A stretch of 64,000 nucleotides of DNA from Caribbeanibacter sp964518305 (GTDB lineage Bacteria; Gemmatimonadota; Gemmatimonadetes; Palauibacterales; Palauibacteraceae). The DNA lies in NCBI GenBank assembly GCA_964518305.1, contig CAZFDK010000007.1:1-64000 (forward strand), written 5' to 3'. Position numbers and translations under genes: made by a program. Shown in pieces: positions 41,579-49,730 of this stretch. Position 1 is the stretch's first letter, and every line of letters starts with the position of its first letter. The notes under the pieces were generated by a model. That model did not search any database and was not told the origin of the DNA. It saw only the letters and a list, made by a program, of their open reading frames with translations.

Positions 41579-42481
41579 ATGAGAGCGAGCGATCTGCGCG
41601 GGTGGATTCCGGCCGCCGTGGCGGCCGTCACGGCCGCTTCCTTCGTCGCCTGCGGAGGCGGCGGGGACCAGGCGGGACAGGAGGCGGGCGGCGAGGGACA
41701 GCAGGCCGCCCAACAACAGCAGGGGCCCGTGGTGCCACCGGACTCACAGGCTTTCGTCCGGGGAGAGGTCCAGTTCGAGGGAGCGGAGCCGGAAGCCGAG
41801 TCCATCGACATGTCGCAGGAAGCATTCTGCGCGGCCCATTACGAGGACCCGGAGCCCAGGACCCAGCACGTGGTCGTGAACGACGGCATGCTCCAGAACG
41901 CCTTCGTCTACGTGAGAAGCGGCCTGGAGCGGAGCTTCCCGACCCCGCAGGAGGCGGCGACGCTGGACCAGGAGTTCTGCCGCTACCGGCCGCACGTGTC
42001 GGGCATGCAGGTGGGGCAGCCCCTCGAGATCGTGAACAGCGACTCCACCCTGCACAACATCAACGCCAGCCCCTCGGCCAACCGGGGCTTCAACATCAGC
42101 CAGCCGCAGGCAGGGATGACCACCACGCGCAAGTTCGCCGTGGAGGAGGTCATGGTCCCGGTGGCCTGCGACGTCCACGGGTGGATGAATGCCTATATCG
42201 GCGTGCTGCCGCACCCGTTCTACGATGTCTCCGGCGAGAACGGCTCGGTGGCCATGGACGGCCTGCCGCCCGGCGAGTACGTGATCGAGGCCTGGCACGA
42301 GCGCTACGGCGTGATGTCGGACACGGTGACGCTGGCCGCCGGCGACACTGCGTCGGTGAGCTTCACGTACAGCGCCGACATGGCGGGCGCCGAAGTGCCG
42401 CTCGGCGACCCGGTGTACCCCCACGAGCACGGCGAGGAGAGCCACGCCGCGCCGGCCGACGCCGAGGTCGGCAACCGGTGA
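41579..42481 (+). CDS. cupredoxin-like lipoprotein
   Basis: This 300-residue protein has a signal peptide and lipobox (FVACGGG) followed by a Gln/Gly linker. The core from residue 55 has a cupredoxin strand order and likely type-1 copper ligands: His in NSDSTLHNINAS and Cys/His/Met in VACDVHGWM. The C-terminal part (GSVAMDGLPPGEYVIEAWHE) looks like a carboxypeptidase-regulatory-type beta domain. It is probably an electron shuttle or copper donor between the cytochromes c and the oxidase encoded next. Confidence 0.8.
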   Translation: MRASDLRGWIPAAVAAVTAASFVACGGGGDQAGQEAGGEGQQAAQQQQGPVVPPDSQAFVRGEVQFEGAEPEAESIDMSQEAFCAAHYEDPEPRTQHVVVNDGMLQNAFVYVRSGLERSFPTPQEAATLDQEFCRYRPHVSGMQVGQPLEIVNSDSTLHNINASPSANRGFNISQPQAGMTTTRKFAVEEVMVPVACDVHGWMNAYIGVLPHPFYDVSGENGSVAMDGLPPGEYVIEAWHERYGVMSDTVTLAAGDTASVSFTYSADMAGAEVPLGDPVYPHEHGEESHAAPADAEVGNR

Positions 42482-42579
42482 TCACGGGCGCAAGGGTACG
42501 CGCCGCGACCGTGGGGACGGCTGTCCGTCCCCGCGGGTGAGGCCGGCCCGCCTGACCACGAGCACCCGGGAGGAAGCCC

Positions 42580-43365
42580 ATGGACTGGACGCTGCCGCCG
42601 AACCTGGCCGCCGGGCGGATGGCCATCGACGAGACGTACTACATCATCCTCGTCCTCACGGCCATTGCCTTCGTCCTGGTGGAGGTCGGCATTCTGTGGT
42701 TCATTTTCCGGTACCGGAACCGCGAGGCCGACTACGGTCATGGGAACAACACGGCCGAGATCATCTGGACCGCGATTCCGGCCATCGCCATGGTCTGGCT
42801 CGGCCTCCACAGCGGCGGGATCTGGTCCGAGATCAAGGGGGACTCGGTCCCCGATGACGCCTTCGATCTGGGCGTCACCGCCCGCCAGTTCGAGTGGATG
42901 ATCACCTATCCCGGCGTCGACAGCGAGCTCGGCACGGCCGACGACTTCACGCTCCGCAACGACGTCCGCATCCCGGTGGACCGCGCGGTCTCGGTACGGC
43001 TCCACACCGAGGACGTCATCCATTCCTTCTTCCTCCCCTTCATGCGGGTGAAGCAGGACGCGGTGCCCGGGATGACCACGCGTACCTGGTTCGAGGCCGC
43101 GGAGACCGGCGACTTCCAGCTGGCCTGCGCGGAGCTGTGCGGGCTGGGTCACTACCGGATGTCGGCCAGCGTGGCGGTCCTGCCGGCGGACAGCTTCGGC
43201 ACGTGGTACGAGAGCCGGGCGAAGGAGGCCGCGGCGGAGGCGGACTCCTCGTTCTGGACCGAGACCCCGCCGAACACCCCCGAGACCGTCTCCGGCCTGC
43301 CCGAGGACTACGGCGCGGAGGCAGGACCGGAGTCCGGGGGCGAGGGGAGCGGGGAGCACCAGTGA
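42580..43365 (+). CDS. ctaC: cytochrome c oxidase subunit II
   Basis: This 261-residue protein has two membrane helices (about residues 20-44 and 60-79). The CuA domain has the first His in EDVIHSFFLPFMRVKQ and the ligand set CAELCGLGHYRM (C-x3-C-x3-H-x2-M). No fused cytochrome c domain is present, so electrons arrive from the separate cytochromes or cupredoxin upstream. GGAGG precedes ATG 42580. There is a Glu/Gly-rich C-terminal tail. Confidence 0.95.
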   Translation: MDWTLPPNLAAGRMAIDETYYIILVLTAIAFVLVEVGILWFIFRYRNREADYGHGNNTAEIIWTAIPAIAMVWLGLHSGGIWSEIKGDSVPDDAFDLGVTARQFEWMITYPGVDSELGTADDFTLRNDVRIPVDRAVSVRLHTEDVIHSFFLPFMRVKQDAVPGMTTRTWFEAAETGDFQLACAELCGLGHYRMSASVAVLPADSFGTWYESRAKEAAAEADSSFWTETPPNTPETVSGLPEDYGAEAGPESGGEGSGEHQ

Positions 43366-43399
43366 ACTCCGACTGCAACGGCACCACGAGGAGAGAGCC

Positions 43400-45208
43400 A
43401 TGGCGACGCTGACGACCGAAGCGGCAGGCGACCCGGTCACCGGCGTGGAGCACGAGCAGTCGTTCCTGCGGAAGTACGTGTTTTCCACGGATCACAAGGT
43501 GATCGGCGTCCAGTTTCTCATCACCAGCCTCCTCTTCCTGCTCCTCGGCGGGCTGCTGGCGATGCTGATCCGGTGGCAGATCGCGGCTCCCGGCGAGCCG
43601 ATCCCTCTCATCGGGGGGATGCTGCCGGAGGCGATGGCCCCGGGCGGCATCATGCTCCCGGAGTTCTACAACTCCCTGGTCACCATGCACGGCACGTTCA
43701 TGGTGTTCTTCGCCATCATACCGCTGCTGGTGGGGGTCTTCGCGAACTTCCTGATTCCGCTCCAGATCGGGGCCAGGGACATGGCGTTTCCGCGTCTGAA
43801 CATGGCCTCCTTCTGGCTGGCCTTCGCCGCCGGGGTGATCATGCTCGCCGGCTTCCTGGTGGAGGGCGGCGCGGCGGGTGCCGGGTGGACGTCCTACGCC
43901 CCGCTGTCGGCGAACCCGGAGTACACCGGGGTGTCGATGGGCCAGCAGCTGTGGTGCGTGAGCCTCGTGGTGCTGGGGCTGTCGTCCATCGCCGGGTCGG
44001 TGAACTACATCACCACGGTGATCAACAACCGGGCGGAGGGAATGACGTGGTTCCGCCTCCCGCTGTCGGTGTGGGCGCTGTTCATCACCGCGATCCTGGC
44101 CCTGCTGGCCCTGCCGATCCTCTCCGGTGCCGTGATCATGCTTCTCTTCGACCAGACCCTGGGCACCCAGTTCTTCCTGCAGTCCGGCGGCGGGCAGCCG
44201 CTTCTCTGGCAGCACCTGTTCTGGTTCTTCGGCCACCCGGAGGTCTACATCCTCATCCTCCCGGCCATGGGCATTGCGTCGGAGGTGATCGCCAACGGGT
44301 CACGGAAGCCTATCTTCGGCTACAAGTCCATGGTCTTCGCCATGGTGGCCATCTCGTTCCTGGGCTTCATCGTCTGGGGACACCACATGTTCCAGAGCGG
44401 GATGAACCCGACGCTGGGAACGAGCTTCATGATCTCCACGCTGGTGATCGCGGTTCCGTCGGCCATCAAGACCTTCAACTGGATGGGCACCATGTGGCGG
44501 GGGAACATCCAGCTCAGGACCTCGAACCTGTTCGGCATCGGGTTCGTGATGCTCTTCGTCATCGGCGGCCTGTCGGGCATCTACATGGCCTCGACGCCCG
44601 TGGACGTCTACATCCACGACACCTACTACATCGTCGCGCACATCCACTACGTGCTCTTCGGCGGCAGCCTCTTCGCCATCTTCGCCGGCATCTATTACTG
44701 GTTCCCGAAGATGTTCGGGCGGATGATGAGCGAGACGGTGGGCAAGATCCACTTCGCCCTGACGTTCGTCTTCTTCAATCTGGCGTTCCTGCCCATGCAC
44801 GAGGTGGGCCTCGGCGGGATGATGCGACGGATCTACGACGCCAGCAATTATCAGCACCTGCAGGGCATGCAGGGGCTCAACGAGTTCATCTCGTGGAGCG
44901 CGCTGGGGCTCTTCCTGGTGGGACTGATCTTCGCCGGGAACTTCATCTACGGAATGCTCTGGGGCGCGGAGGCCGAGGCGAACCCGTGGAACGCCAACAC
45001 GCTGGAGTGGCAGACGCCCTCCCCGGCGATGCACGGCAACTGGCAGACCCTGCCCACGGTCTACCACGGACCGTACGAGTACAGCCACCCCGAGGTGACC
45101 GACAAGGACTGGCTGGCGCAGAACGAGCGACCGGAGGTGGTCACGCCGTACGAGGGGGAGCCCGAGGGCGCCGGATCGGCGGACGTGGCGCCGGCGGGAG
45201 CAGGATAG
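43400..45208 (+). CDS. ctaD: cytochrome c oxidase subunit I
   Basis: This 602-residue heme-copper oxidase core has 12 membrane helices. Metal ligands: His in TMHGTFMVFFAI (heme a), CuB/heme a3 His in FWFFGHPEVYILILPAMG (with the Glu and the His-linked Tyr), the HH pair in VWGHHMFQSGM, and AHIHYVLFGG. The Glu in HPEVYIL marks an A-family oxidase with a D channel. The soluble C-terminal tail is longer than usual. It reduces O2 to water and pumps protons. Confidence 0.96.
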   Translation: MATLTTEAAGDPVTGVEHEQSFLRKYVFSTDHKVIGVQFLITSLLFLLLGGLLAMLIRWQIAAPGEPIPLIGGMLPEAMAPGGIMLPEFYNSLVTMHGTFMVFFAIIPLLVGVFANFLIPLQIGARDMAFPRLNMASFWLAFAAGVIMLAGFLVEGGAAGAGWTSYAPLSANPEYTGVSMGQQLWCVSLVVLGLSSIAGSVNYITTVINNRAEGMTWFRLPLSVWALFITAILALLALPILSGAVIMLLFDQTLGTQFFLQSGGGQPLLWQHLFWFFGHPEVYILILPAMGIASEVIANGSRKPIFGYKSMVFAMVAISFLGFIVWGHHMFQSGMNPTLGTSFMISTLVIAVPSAIKTFNWMGTMWRGNIQLRTSNLFGIGFVMLFVIGGLSGIYMASTPVDVYIHDTYYIVAHIHYVLFGGSLFAIFAGIYYWFPKMFGRMMSETVGKIHFALTFVFFNLAFLPMHEVGLGGMMRRIYDASNYQHLQGMQGLNEFISWSALGLFLVGLIFAGNFIYGMLWGAEAEANPWNANTLEWQTPSPAMHGNWQTLPTVYHGPYEYSHPEVTDKDWLAQNERPEVVTPYEGEPEGAGSADVAPAGAG

Positions 45209-45292
45209 AGGCAGGGAGGCTAAGGGCGCGACACGCGGCGCTCCACCACGCGACGGCGGTGAGGCCGAGACTCCAGGGAAGGACGCCAGGCG

Positions 45293-45892
45293 ATGGCAGC
45301 ACAGGCGACGACGGTGACGGCGGACGCGCAGGAGACGGGGGTCGGCGCGTACGACTCCAAAGTGGGAATGTGGGTGTTTCTGGGGTCGGAGGTGATGTTC
45401 TTCACCGGGCTGATCGGGGCCTACGTCATTCTCCGCTTCGGAGCGTCCGGGACGTGGCCGCGGCCCGGCGAGGTCCTGGCCGTGCCCATCACCGCGGTCA
45501 ACACGTTCATCCTGATCTGCAGCAGCGTCAGCATGGTGAAGGCCTTCGCCGCTGCGGAGGAGGGGGACCAGCGCGGGACCTGGATGTGGCTTCTGGCCAC
45601 CTTCGTCATGGGGAGCGTCTTCCTCGGAATCCAGATCTACGAGTACGCGGAGCTGATCGGCCACGGCTTCCTGCCGAGCACCGGGCTCTACGGCTCCACC
45701 TTCTTCACCATGACGGGCTTCCACGGCTTCCACGTCTTCCTGGGAGTGCTCTGCGTGGGGTTCACCACGGTGAAGGCCTACATGGGCGGGTACTCGGACG
45801 GCAGCTACCGGTCGATCGAGGTGCTCGGGCTGTACTGGCACTTCGTCGACCTCGTGTGGATCATCCTGTTCACCATCGTCTACCTGATCTGA
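45293..45892 (+). CDS. ctaE: cytochrome c oxidase subunit III
   Basis: This 199-residue protein has five membrane helices, the short form found without the first two helices. Typical segments are VGMWVFLGSEVMFFTGLIGA, the Glu in YEYAELIG and FFTMTGFHGFHVFLGVLCVG, ending LYWHFVDLVWIILFTIVYLI. It stabilises subunit I and proton uptake. It follows ctaD in the same operon. Confidence 0.95.
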   Translation: MAAQATTVTADAQETGVGAYDSKVGMWVFLGSEVMFFTGLIGAYVILRFGASGTWPRPGEVLAVPITAVNTFILICSSVSMVKAFAAAEEGDQRGTWMWLLATFVMGSVFLGIQIYEYAELIGHGFLPSTGLYGSTFFTMTGFHGFHVFLGVLCVGFTTVKAYMGGYSDGSYRSIEVLGLYWHFVDLVWIILFTIVYLI

Positions 45893-45932
45893 TGCGGCCG
45901 GGCCACGCCGCGAACAGCCACGGGAGGCCGAG

Positions 45933-46241
45933 ATGACCGAGAGCGACGAGACCGGGGTCGACACCCACGGGCCGGACGAGGGGGGGCGGCACCACCCCAA
46001 CTACATGGCGGTGTGGGCCGGCCTGGCCGTGCTCACGCTGATCGAGGTGGGCGTGGCCTTCGTGAACCTCCCGCGCGAGGTGATCGTGCTGTCGCTCCTG
46101 GGGCTCGCCGCGTGGAAGGCCCTGCTGGTGGCCCTCTACTTCATGCATCTCCGCTTCGAGCCCGGACGGCTCGTGCTCATCGCCGCCGCCCCGCTGGCGC
46201 TGGCGCCGATCCTCGTGTTCGCCGTCATGGCGGAGTTCTGA
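45933..46241 (+). CDS. ctaF: cytochrome c oxidase subunit IV (small bacterial type)
   Basis: This 102-residue protein has three membrane helices (YMAVWAGLAVLTLIEVGVAF, VIVLSLLGLAAWKALLVALY, VLIAAAPLALAPILVFAVMA), with the motif ALYFMHLRFE typical of the caa3/aa3 subunit IV family. Its N-terminus is His/Gly-rich (DEGGRHHPNY). It is placed directly after subunit III. Confidence 0.9.
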   Translation: MTESDETGVDTHGPDEGGRHHPNYMAVWAGLAVLTLIEVGVAFVNLPREVIVLSLLGLAAWKALLVALYFMHLRFEPGRLVLIAAAPLALAPILVFAVMAEF

Positions 46242-46252
46242 GCGCTCGCGCG

Positions 46253-47638
46253 GTGAGCGGAACCTCGCCGTCGGAGCGGGTGGCCGGAAGCGCACCGGGG
46301 CTCGAACCGGCCGGACTCCCGTCCGCCTCGGACCTCCTGGCGCTCACGAAGCCGCGGATCACCCTCCTGGTGCTCGCCGTGGCCGCGGCAGGCTACCTGA
46401 CGGGGGCCGGCGTCGCCCCGGTCGGGGCGATCGGGCTCTTCCACGCCCTGGCGGGGATCGCCCTGCTCGCCGGCGGGACGAACGCCCTGAACCAGGTGCT
46501 GGAGCGGGGGGCCGACGCGCGGATGCGGCGGACCCGTGAGCGTCCGCTCCCGGCCGGTAGGATGGGGGCTTCCCGCGCCGGCGTCTTCGCCGCGCTCCTC
46601 GTGCTGGGCGGGACCGCCTACCTGGCGGCGGCCGTGAACGCTGTCACGGCGGTACTGGGGCTGGTCACCGCGGCGTCCTATGCGTTCGTCTACACCCCGC
46701 TCAAGCGCAAGACCTCGGCGTCCACGCCGGTCGGGGCCGTCTCCGGGGCGCTCCCGGCGCTCGGTGGCTGGACGGCGGCGACGGGCCGGGTGGGATCGGG
46801 CGGCCTGGCGCTCTTCGCCGTCCTCTTCCTGTGGCAGGTGCCCCATGTGCTGGCCCTGGGTCGTCTGCATCTGGACGACTACCGCCGGGCCGGCTTCAGG
46901 GTGCCGCCAGTGGGGGATCCGGGCGGGGTCCGGGGCCGCCTGCGGAGCGTCGCCTACACCGCGTTCCTGGTGCCCGTCAGCCTGTCGCTGTGGACGCCGC
47001 TGGGGCTGGCGGGGCCGGTCTACGGCGCGGCGGCGGTGCTGCTCGGCCTCGTCTTCGTCGCAGGGGCGGCCCGCTACGCCCTGCGCGGGGGGGAGGATGG
47101 AGCCCGGAGCCTGTTCGGGGCTTCGCTCCTCTACCTCCCGCTCCTGATGGTGGCTCTGGTCGCGGACGGGCCGGCGTCCGGTCACGCGCTGACCGGCGCC
47201 CTCGCATGGGCGGGGGAGACGATCTCCACGGCGTCGCCCCACGCCACGCTGAACGCCGGTCTCAACGGGGCGGCGGCCGCGGCGCTGGTGATGGGCCTCT
47301 GGTACGTGAAGCGAGGTGCGCTGCGTCGCCACCGGGCGGCCATGGGAGCGGCGGTGGCTGCCTCCGGGGCCTTCCTCCTCTCGTACGTGGTCTACCACTT
47401 CCGCGTGGGGTCGGTCTCCTATCCCGGAAGCGGGTGGTCGGAGACGGTCTATCACGCCATCCTGGGCTCCCACGCCGTCCTGGCGGCCGCGGTTGTGCCG
47501 GCGGTGGCCTTCACCCTGTATCGGGCGCTGAACGGCAGGCGGAGGGGGCACCGCAGGGTGGCGCGGTGGACCTATCCGGTCTGGCTCTACGTGTCGATCA
47601 CCGGGCTCCTCGTGTATGGTATGCTGTACGGAGGATGA
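46253..47638 (+). CDS. ctaB: heme O synthase fused to CtaM (DUF420)
   Basis: This 461-residue protein is a fusion. Residues 1-320 are a UbiA-type heme O synthase (LLALTKPRITLLVLAVAAAG, NALNQVLERGADARMRRTRE, RPLPAGRMG, FLWQVPHVLALGRL). Residues 335-461 are a DUF420/CtaM domain with about four helices and conserved His (TASPHATLNAGLNG, FLLSYVVYHFRVGS, ETVYHAILGSHAVLAAAVVP, HRRVARWTYPVWLY). CtaM (YozB) is needed to make active a-type oxidases in Firmicutes. Joining the two suggests that heme delivery is coupled to subunit I maturation. GTG 46253 start; ctaA is not in view. Confidence 0.88.
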   Translation: MSGTSPSERVAGSAPGLEPAGLPSASDLLALTKPRITLLVLAVAAAGYLTGAGVAPVGAIGLFHALAGIALLAGGTNALNQVLERGADARMRRTRERPLPAGRMGASRAGVFAALLVLGGTAYLAAAVNAVTAVLGLVTAASYAFVYTPLKRKTSASTPVGAVSGALPALGGWTAATGRVGSGGLALFAVLFLWQVPHVLALGRLHLDDYRRAGFRVPPVGDPGGVRGRLRSVAYTAFLVPVSLSLWTPLGLAGPVYGAAAVLLGLVFVAGAARYALRGGEDGARSLFGASLLYLPLLMVALVADGPASGHALTGALAWAGETISTASPHATLNAGLNGAAAAALVMGLWYVKRGALRRHRAAMGAAVAASGAFLLSYVVYHFRVGSVSYPGSGWSETVYHAILGSHAVLAAAVVPAVAFTLYRALNGRRRGHRRVARWTYPVWLYVSITGLLVYGMLYGG

Positions 47639-47967
47639 CAGGGGCGATGCTGGCGCGAATGATCGGCCGCCTGGGCGAGGCCCTGGACCCCGGAGCCGAG
47701 CGGCTGAAGTTCGGGTTCTGGGGCCTCGGGGTCCTGTTCGTCTTCCTGTTCCACGTGGCCGCGCTTCTCGAGGCCGCGGTGGGCGGGGAGCAGGGGGCGC
47801 TGGTGTGGAGCATCCTGCTCCTCATCGCCGCGCCGGTGAGCGTGGTCGGCCTCATCGCGATCGGCTTCGCCCGCTCCGGTGGGAGGAACGGTGAGCGGAT
47901 CCGAGAGAACACCGGCGACCGGGGTGCCGAATCGAGTGTGGACAGAGGACGGGAGAAGACACGATGA
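47635..47967 (+). CDS. small two-helix membrane protein of the oxidase operon
   Basis: This 110-residue protein has an amphipathic N-terminus (MLARMIGRLGEALDPGAERL), two membrane helices (FWGLGVLFVFLFHVAALLEA, LVWSILLLIAAPVSVVGLIA) and a charged tail. Its start overlaps the CtaB-CtaM stop (ATGA) and its end overlaps the next ATG. It may be an oxidase accessory subunit; no named family is recognised. Confidence 0.65.
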   Translation: MTGAMLARMIGRLGEALDPGAERLKFGFWGLGVLFVFLFHVAALLEAAVGGEQGALVWSILLLIAAPVSVVGLIAIGFARSGGRNGERIRENTGDRGAESSVDRGREKTR

Positions 47968-49028
47968 CGGACGAGGCACAGAGCCTCCGCGACGGACTGG
48001 TCGCCGGCGTGGTCGCGGGGCTGGCGGTCGCGGCGTTCTTCCTCCTCGTGGACACACTCCAGGCGGATCCCCTTCGGACGCCACGGTTTCTGGCCGGCGC
48101 CATCTTCGGCGGCGAAGGGGAGGCCGGTCTGCTCCTGGTGTCGGCGTTCACCGCCGTGCACCTGGCGGTCTTCGCGATCATCGGAGGGGCGGCGCTCCTT
48201 CTGTTCCGTCTGACCGAGCTCCCCCTGAATCCTCTTACGGGTGGCGTGTACGGGCTCTTCGTCTGCACCGTGCTCTTCTACGGGTCGCTGGTGACCACGG
48301 GAATCACCGTGCTGGCGGCGCCCTCGTGGCCCGCCGTCCTCGCCGGCAATCTGCTCGGCGGCGTGGTGCTCGGCACGTACCTGCACTGGACCGGCCCGGA
48401 GCCCGGCGTCACGGGCCTGGCGCGGCACCTGAACGAGAACAGGGTGCTGCGGGAGGGTCTCGTGTCGGGACTCCTGGGAGCAGCGGTCGTCGCCGTCTGG
48501 TTCCTGATCCTGGACGGCCTGCTGCGCCAGCCGCTGTTCACCCCGGCGGCGCTGGGGAGCCTGCTCTTCCAGGGCGTGGCCAGCCCCGAACAGGTGCGAC
48601 TCACGTCGGCCACCGTCTGGGGCTACTCGGTGGTGCACGTCGCCGCGTTCCTGCTGTTCGGCATGGTGGTCTCGGCCTTGGTGGCGCAGGCGGACCGGAC
48701 GCCCTCCTTCATCTTCGGCGTCGTGCTCCTGGGCGTCGTGTTCGAGCTGTTCTTCGTCGGACTCGTGGCGTCCCTGGGCACCTGGGTCCTGGAGGAGCTG
48801 GCGTGGTGGTCGGTCCTGGGCGGCAATCTGCTGGCGGCGATCGCCATCGGGGCGTACCTGTGGCGGCGTCACCCGGACCTGCGGCGAAGGGTGATGGAGG
48901 ACGCCTTCTGGGAGGACGAGGCCGTCGCCCCGGATGCCGGCTCCGGCGGTGCACGCCAGGGACCGGCCGCCGGAGCTGAGGCCGCCGGAACGGGGCGGGA
49001 TGATTCCACCGGAGAGGAGACGCGATGA
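47964..49028 (+). CDS. polytopic membrane protein with internal duplication
   Basis: This 354-residue protein has eight or so helices in two related halves. Half 1 (residues 8-140) begins LRDGLVAGVVAGLAVAAFFL then LVDTLQADPLRTPRFLAG, and half 2 (about 163-300) begins LREGLVSGLLGAAVVAVWFL then ILDGLLRQPLFTPAALGS. Each continues with a VHLAVFAIIGG or VHVAAFLLFGM segment carrying a His. It is coupled by overlap to both neighbours in the oxidase operon. Function is unknown; the paired His could bind heme or metal. Confidence 0.68.
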   Translation: MTDEAQSLRDGLVAGVVAGLAVAAFFLLVDTLQADPLRTPRFLAGAIFGGEGEAGLLLVSAFTAVHLAVFAIIGGAALLLFRLTELPLNPLTGGVYGLFVCTVLFYGSLVTTGITVLAAPSWPAVLAGNLLGGVVLGTYLHWTGPEPGVTGLARHLNENRVLREGLVSGLLGAAVVAVWFLILDGLLRQPLFTPAALGSLLFQGVASPEQVRLTSATVWGYSVVHVAAFLLFGMVVSALVAQADRTPSFIFGVVLLGVVFELFFVGLVASLGTWVLEELAWWSVLGGNLLAAIAIGAYLWRRHPDLRRRVMEDAFWEDEAVAPDAGSGGARQGPAAGAEAAGTGRDDSTGEETR

Positions 49029-49348
49029 CCGTGGTCCACTGGCTGGTGCCGATCTGCGCGTTCCTCGTGGCCGCTCCCATGTACTACGGGGGCATGGCGA
49101 TCCGCATCGAGGGCGGAGGAGGGGGGCGGCAGACCGCGGGACTGCTGGTCAGCTTCGGAATTTACCTGGCCGCCGCGGTCTTCCTCGAGGGCCTCCTGGA
49201 GGGAATCATGGCCGCCTTCTTCGCCGTGACCGTCTCCACGGTCGTGGCCCTGCTCCTGGTGCCGGTGATCTCCCGCGTCGGCTTTCGCGTCTTCGGCGTG
49301 AAGATCGTGCGCCCGCCGACGGAGGAACGGGAGGCACACGCCCACTGA
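49025..49348 (+). CDS. small membrane protein of the oxidase operon
   Basis: This 107-residue protein has three hydrophobic segments (VVHWLVPICAFLVAAPMYYG, LLVSFGIYLAAAVFLEGLLE, FFAVTVSTVVALLLVPVI) and ends in a His-containing charged tail. It starts over the preceding stop and closes the operon. No family is recognised. Confidence 0.65.
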   Translation: MTVVHWLVPICAFLVAAPMYYGGMAIRIEGGGGGRQTAGLLVSFGIYLAAAVFLEGLLEGIMAAFFAVTVSTVVALLLVPVISRVGFRVFGVKIVRPPTEEREAHAH

Positions 49349-49375
49349 CGGCGCCGGGCGGCGGCGGCTCCGACT

Positions 49376-49711
49376 TCAGGCAGCCGCCCGCTCCAGGAGC
49401 TCGGGGAGTCCATCGCGGACGTCCCCCTGCCGGTCCCACTCGTCCAGGTAGGGATTGGCGTCGCGCCGCTGCAGGTACTCGTTGAGCAGTCCCCGCAGAT
49501 GGGAATCCGCTGGCCACGGGCGGTCCCCCTCCAGGATCGCGATCAGCTCGTCGATCGTATAGTGGCCCTCCACCTGCGGAGCTACCGGGTCCAGGGCCCA
49601 GAAGTACTCGGCCACGATCTCGAGCTCCGCCCCCCGGACCGCGGGGAGCAGCTCGTCCCGGATCTCAGCACGGGCGTCCATGACGTCCTCGTAGGTGATG
49701 CGCTCCGCCAT
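49376..49711 (-). CDS. hypothetical cytoplasmic protein
   Basis: This 111-residue acidic, helical protein (ERITYEDVMDARAEIRDELL, VAEYFWALDPVAPQVEGHYT, IDELIAILEGDRPWPADSHL) lies convergent to the oxidase operon and 19 bases downstream of the methyltransferase stop. No motif or family is recognised. Codon use is like the neighbours. Confidence 0.6.
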   Translation of the reverse strand: MAERITYEDVMDARAEIRDELLPAVRGAELEIVAEYFWALDPVAPQVEGHYTIDELIAILEGDRPWPADSHLRGLLNEYLQRRDANPYLDEWDRQGDVRDGLPELLERAAA

Positions 49712-49730
49712 TCGGATCAGCTCCTTCTGC

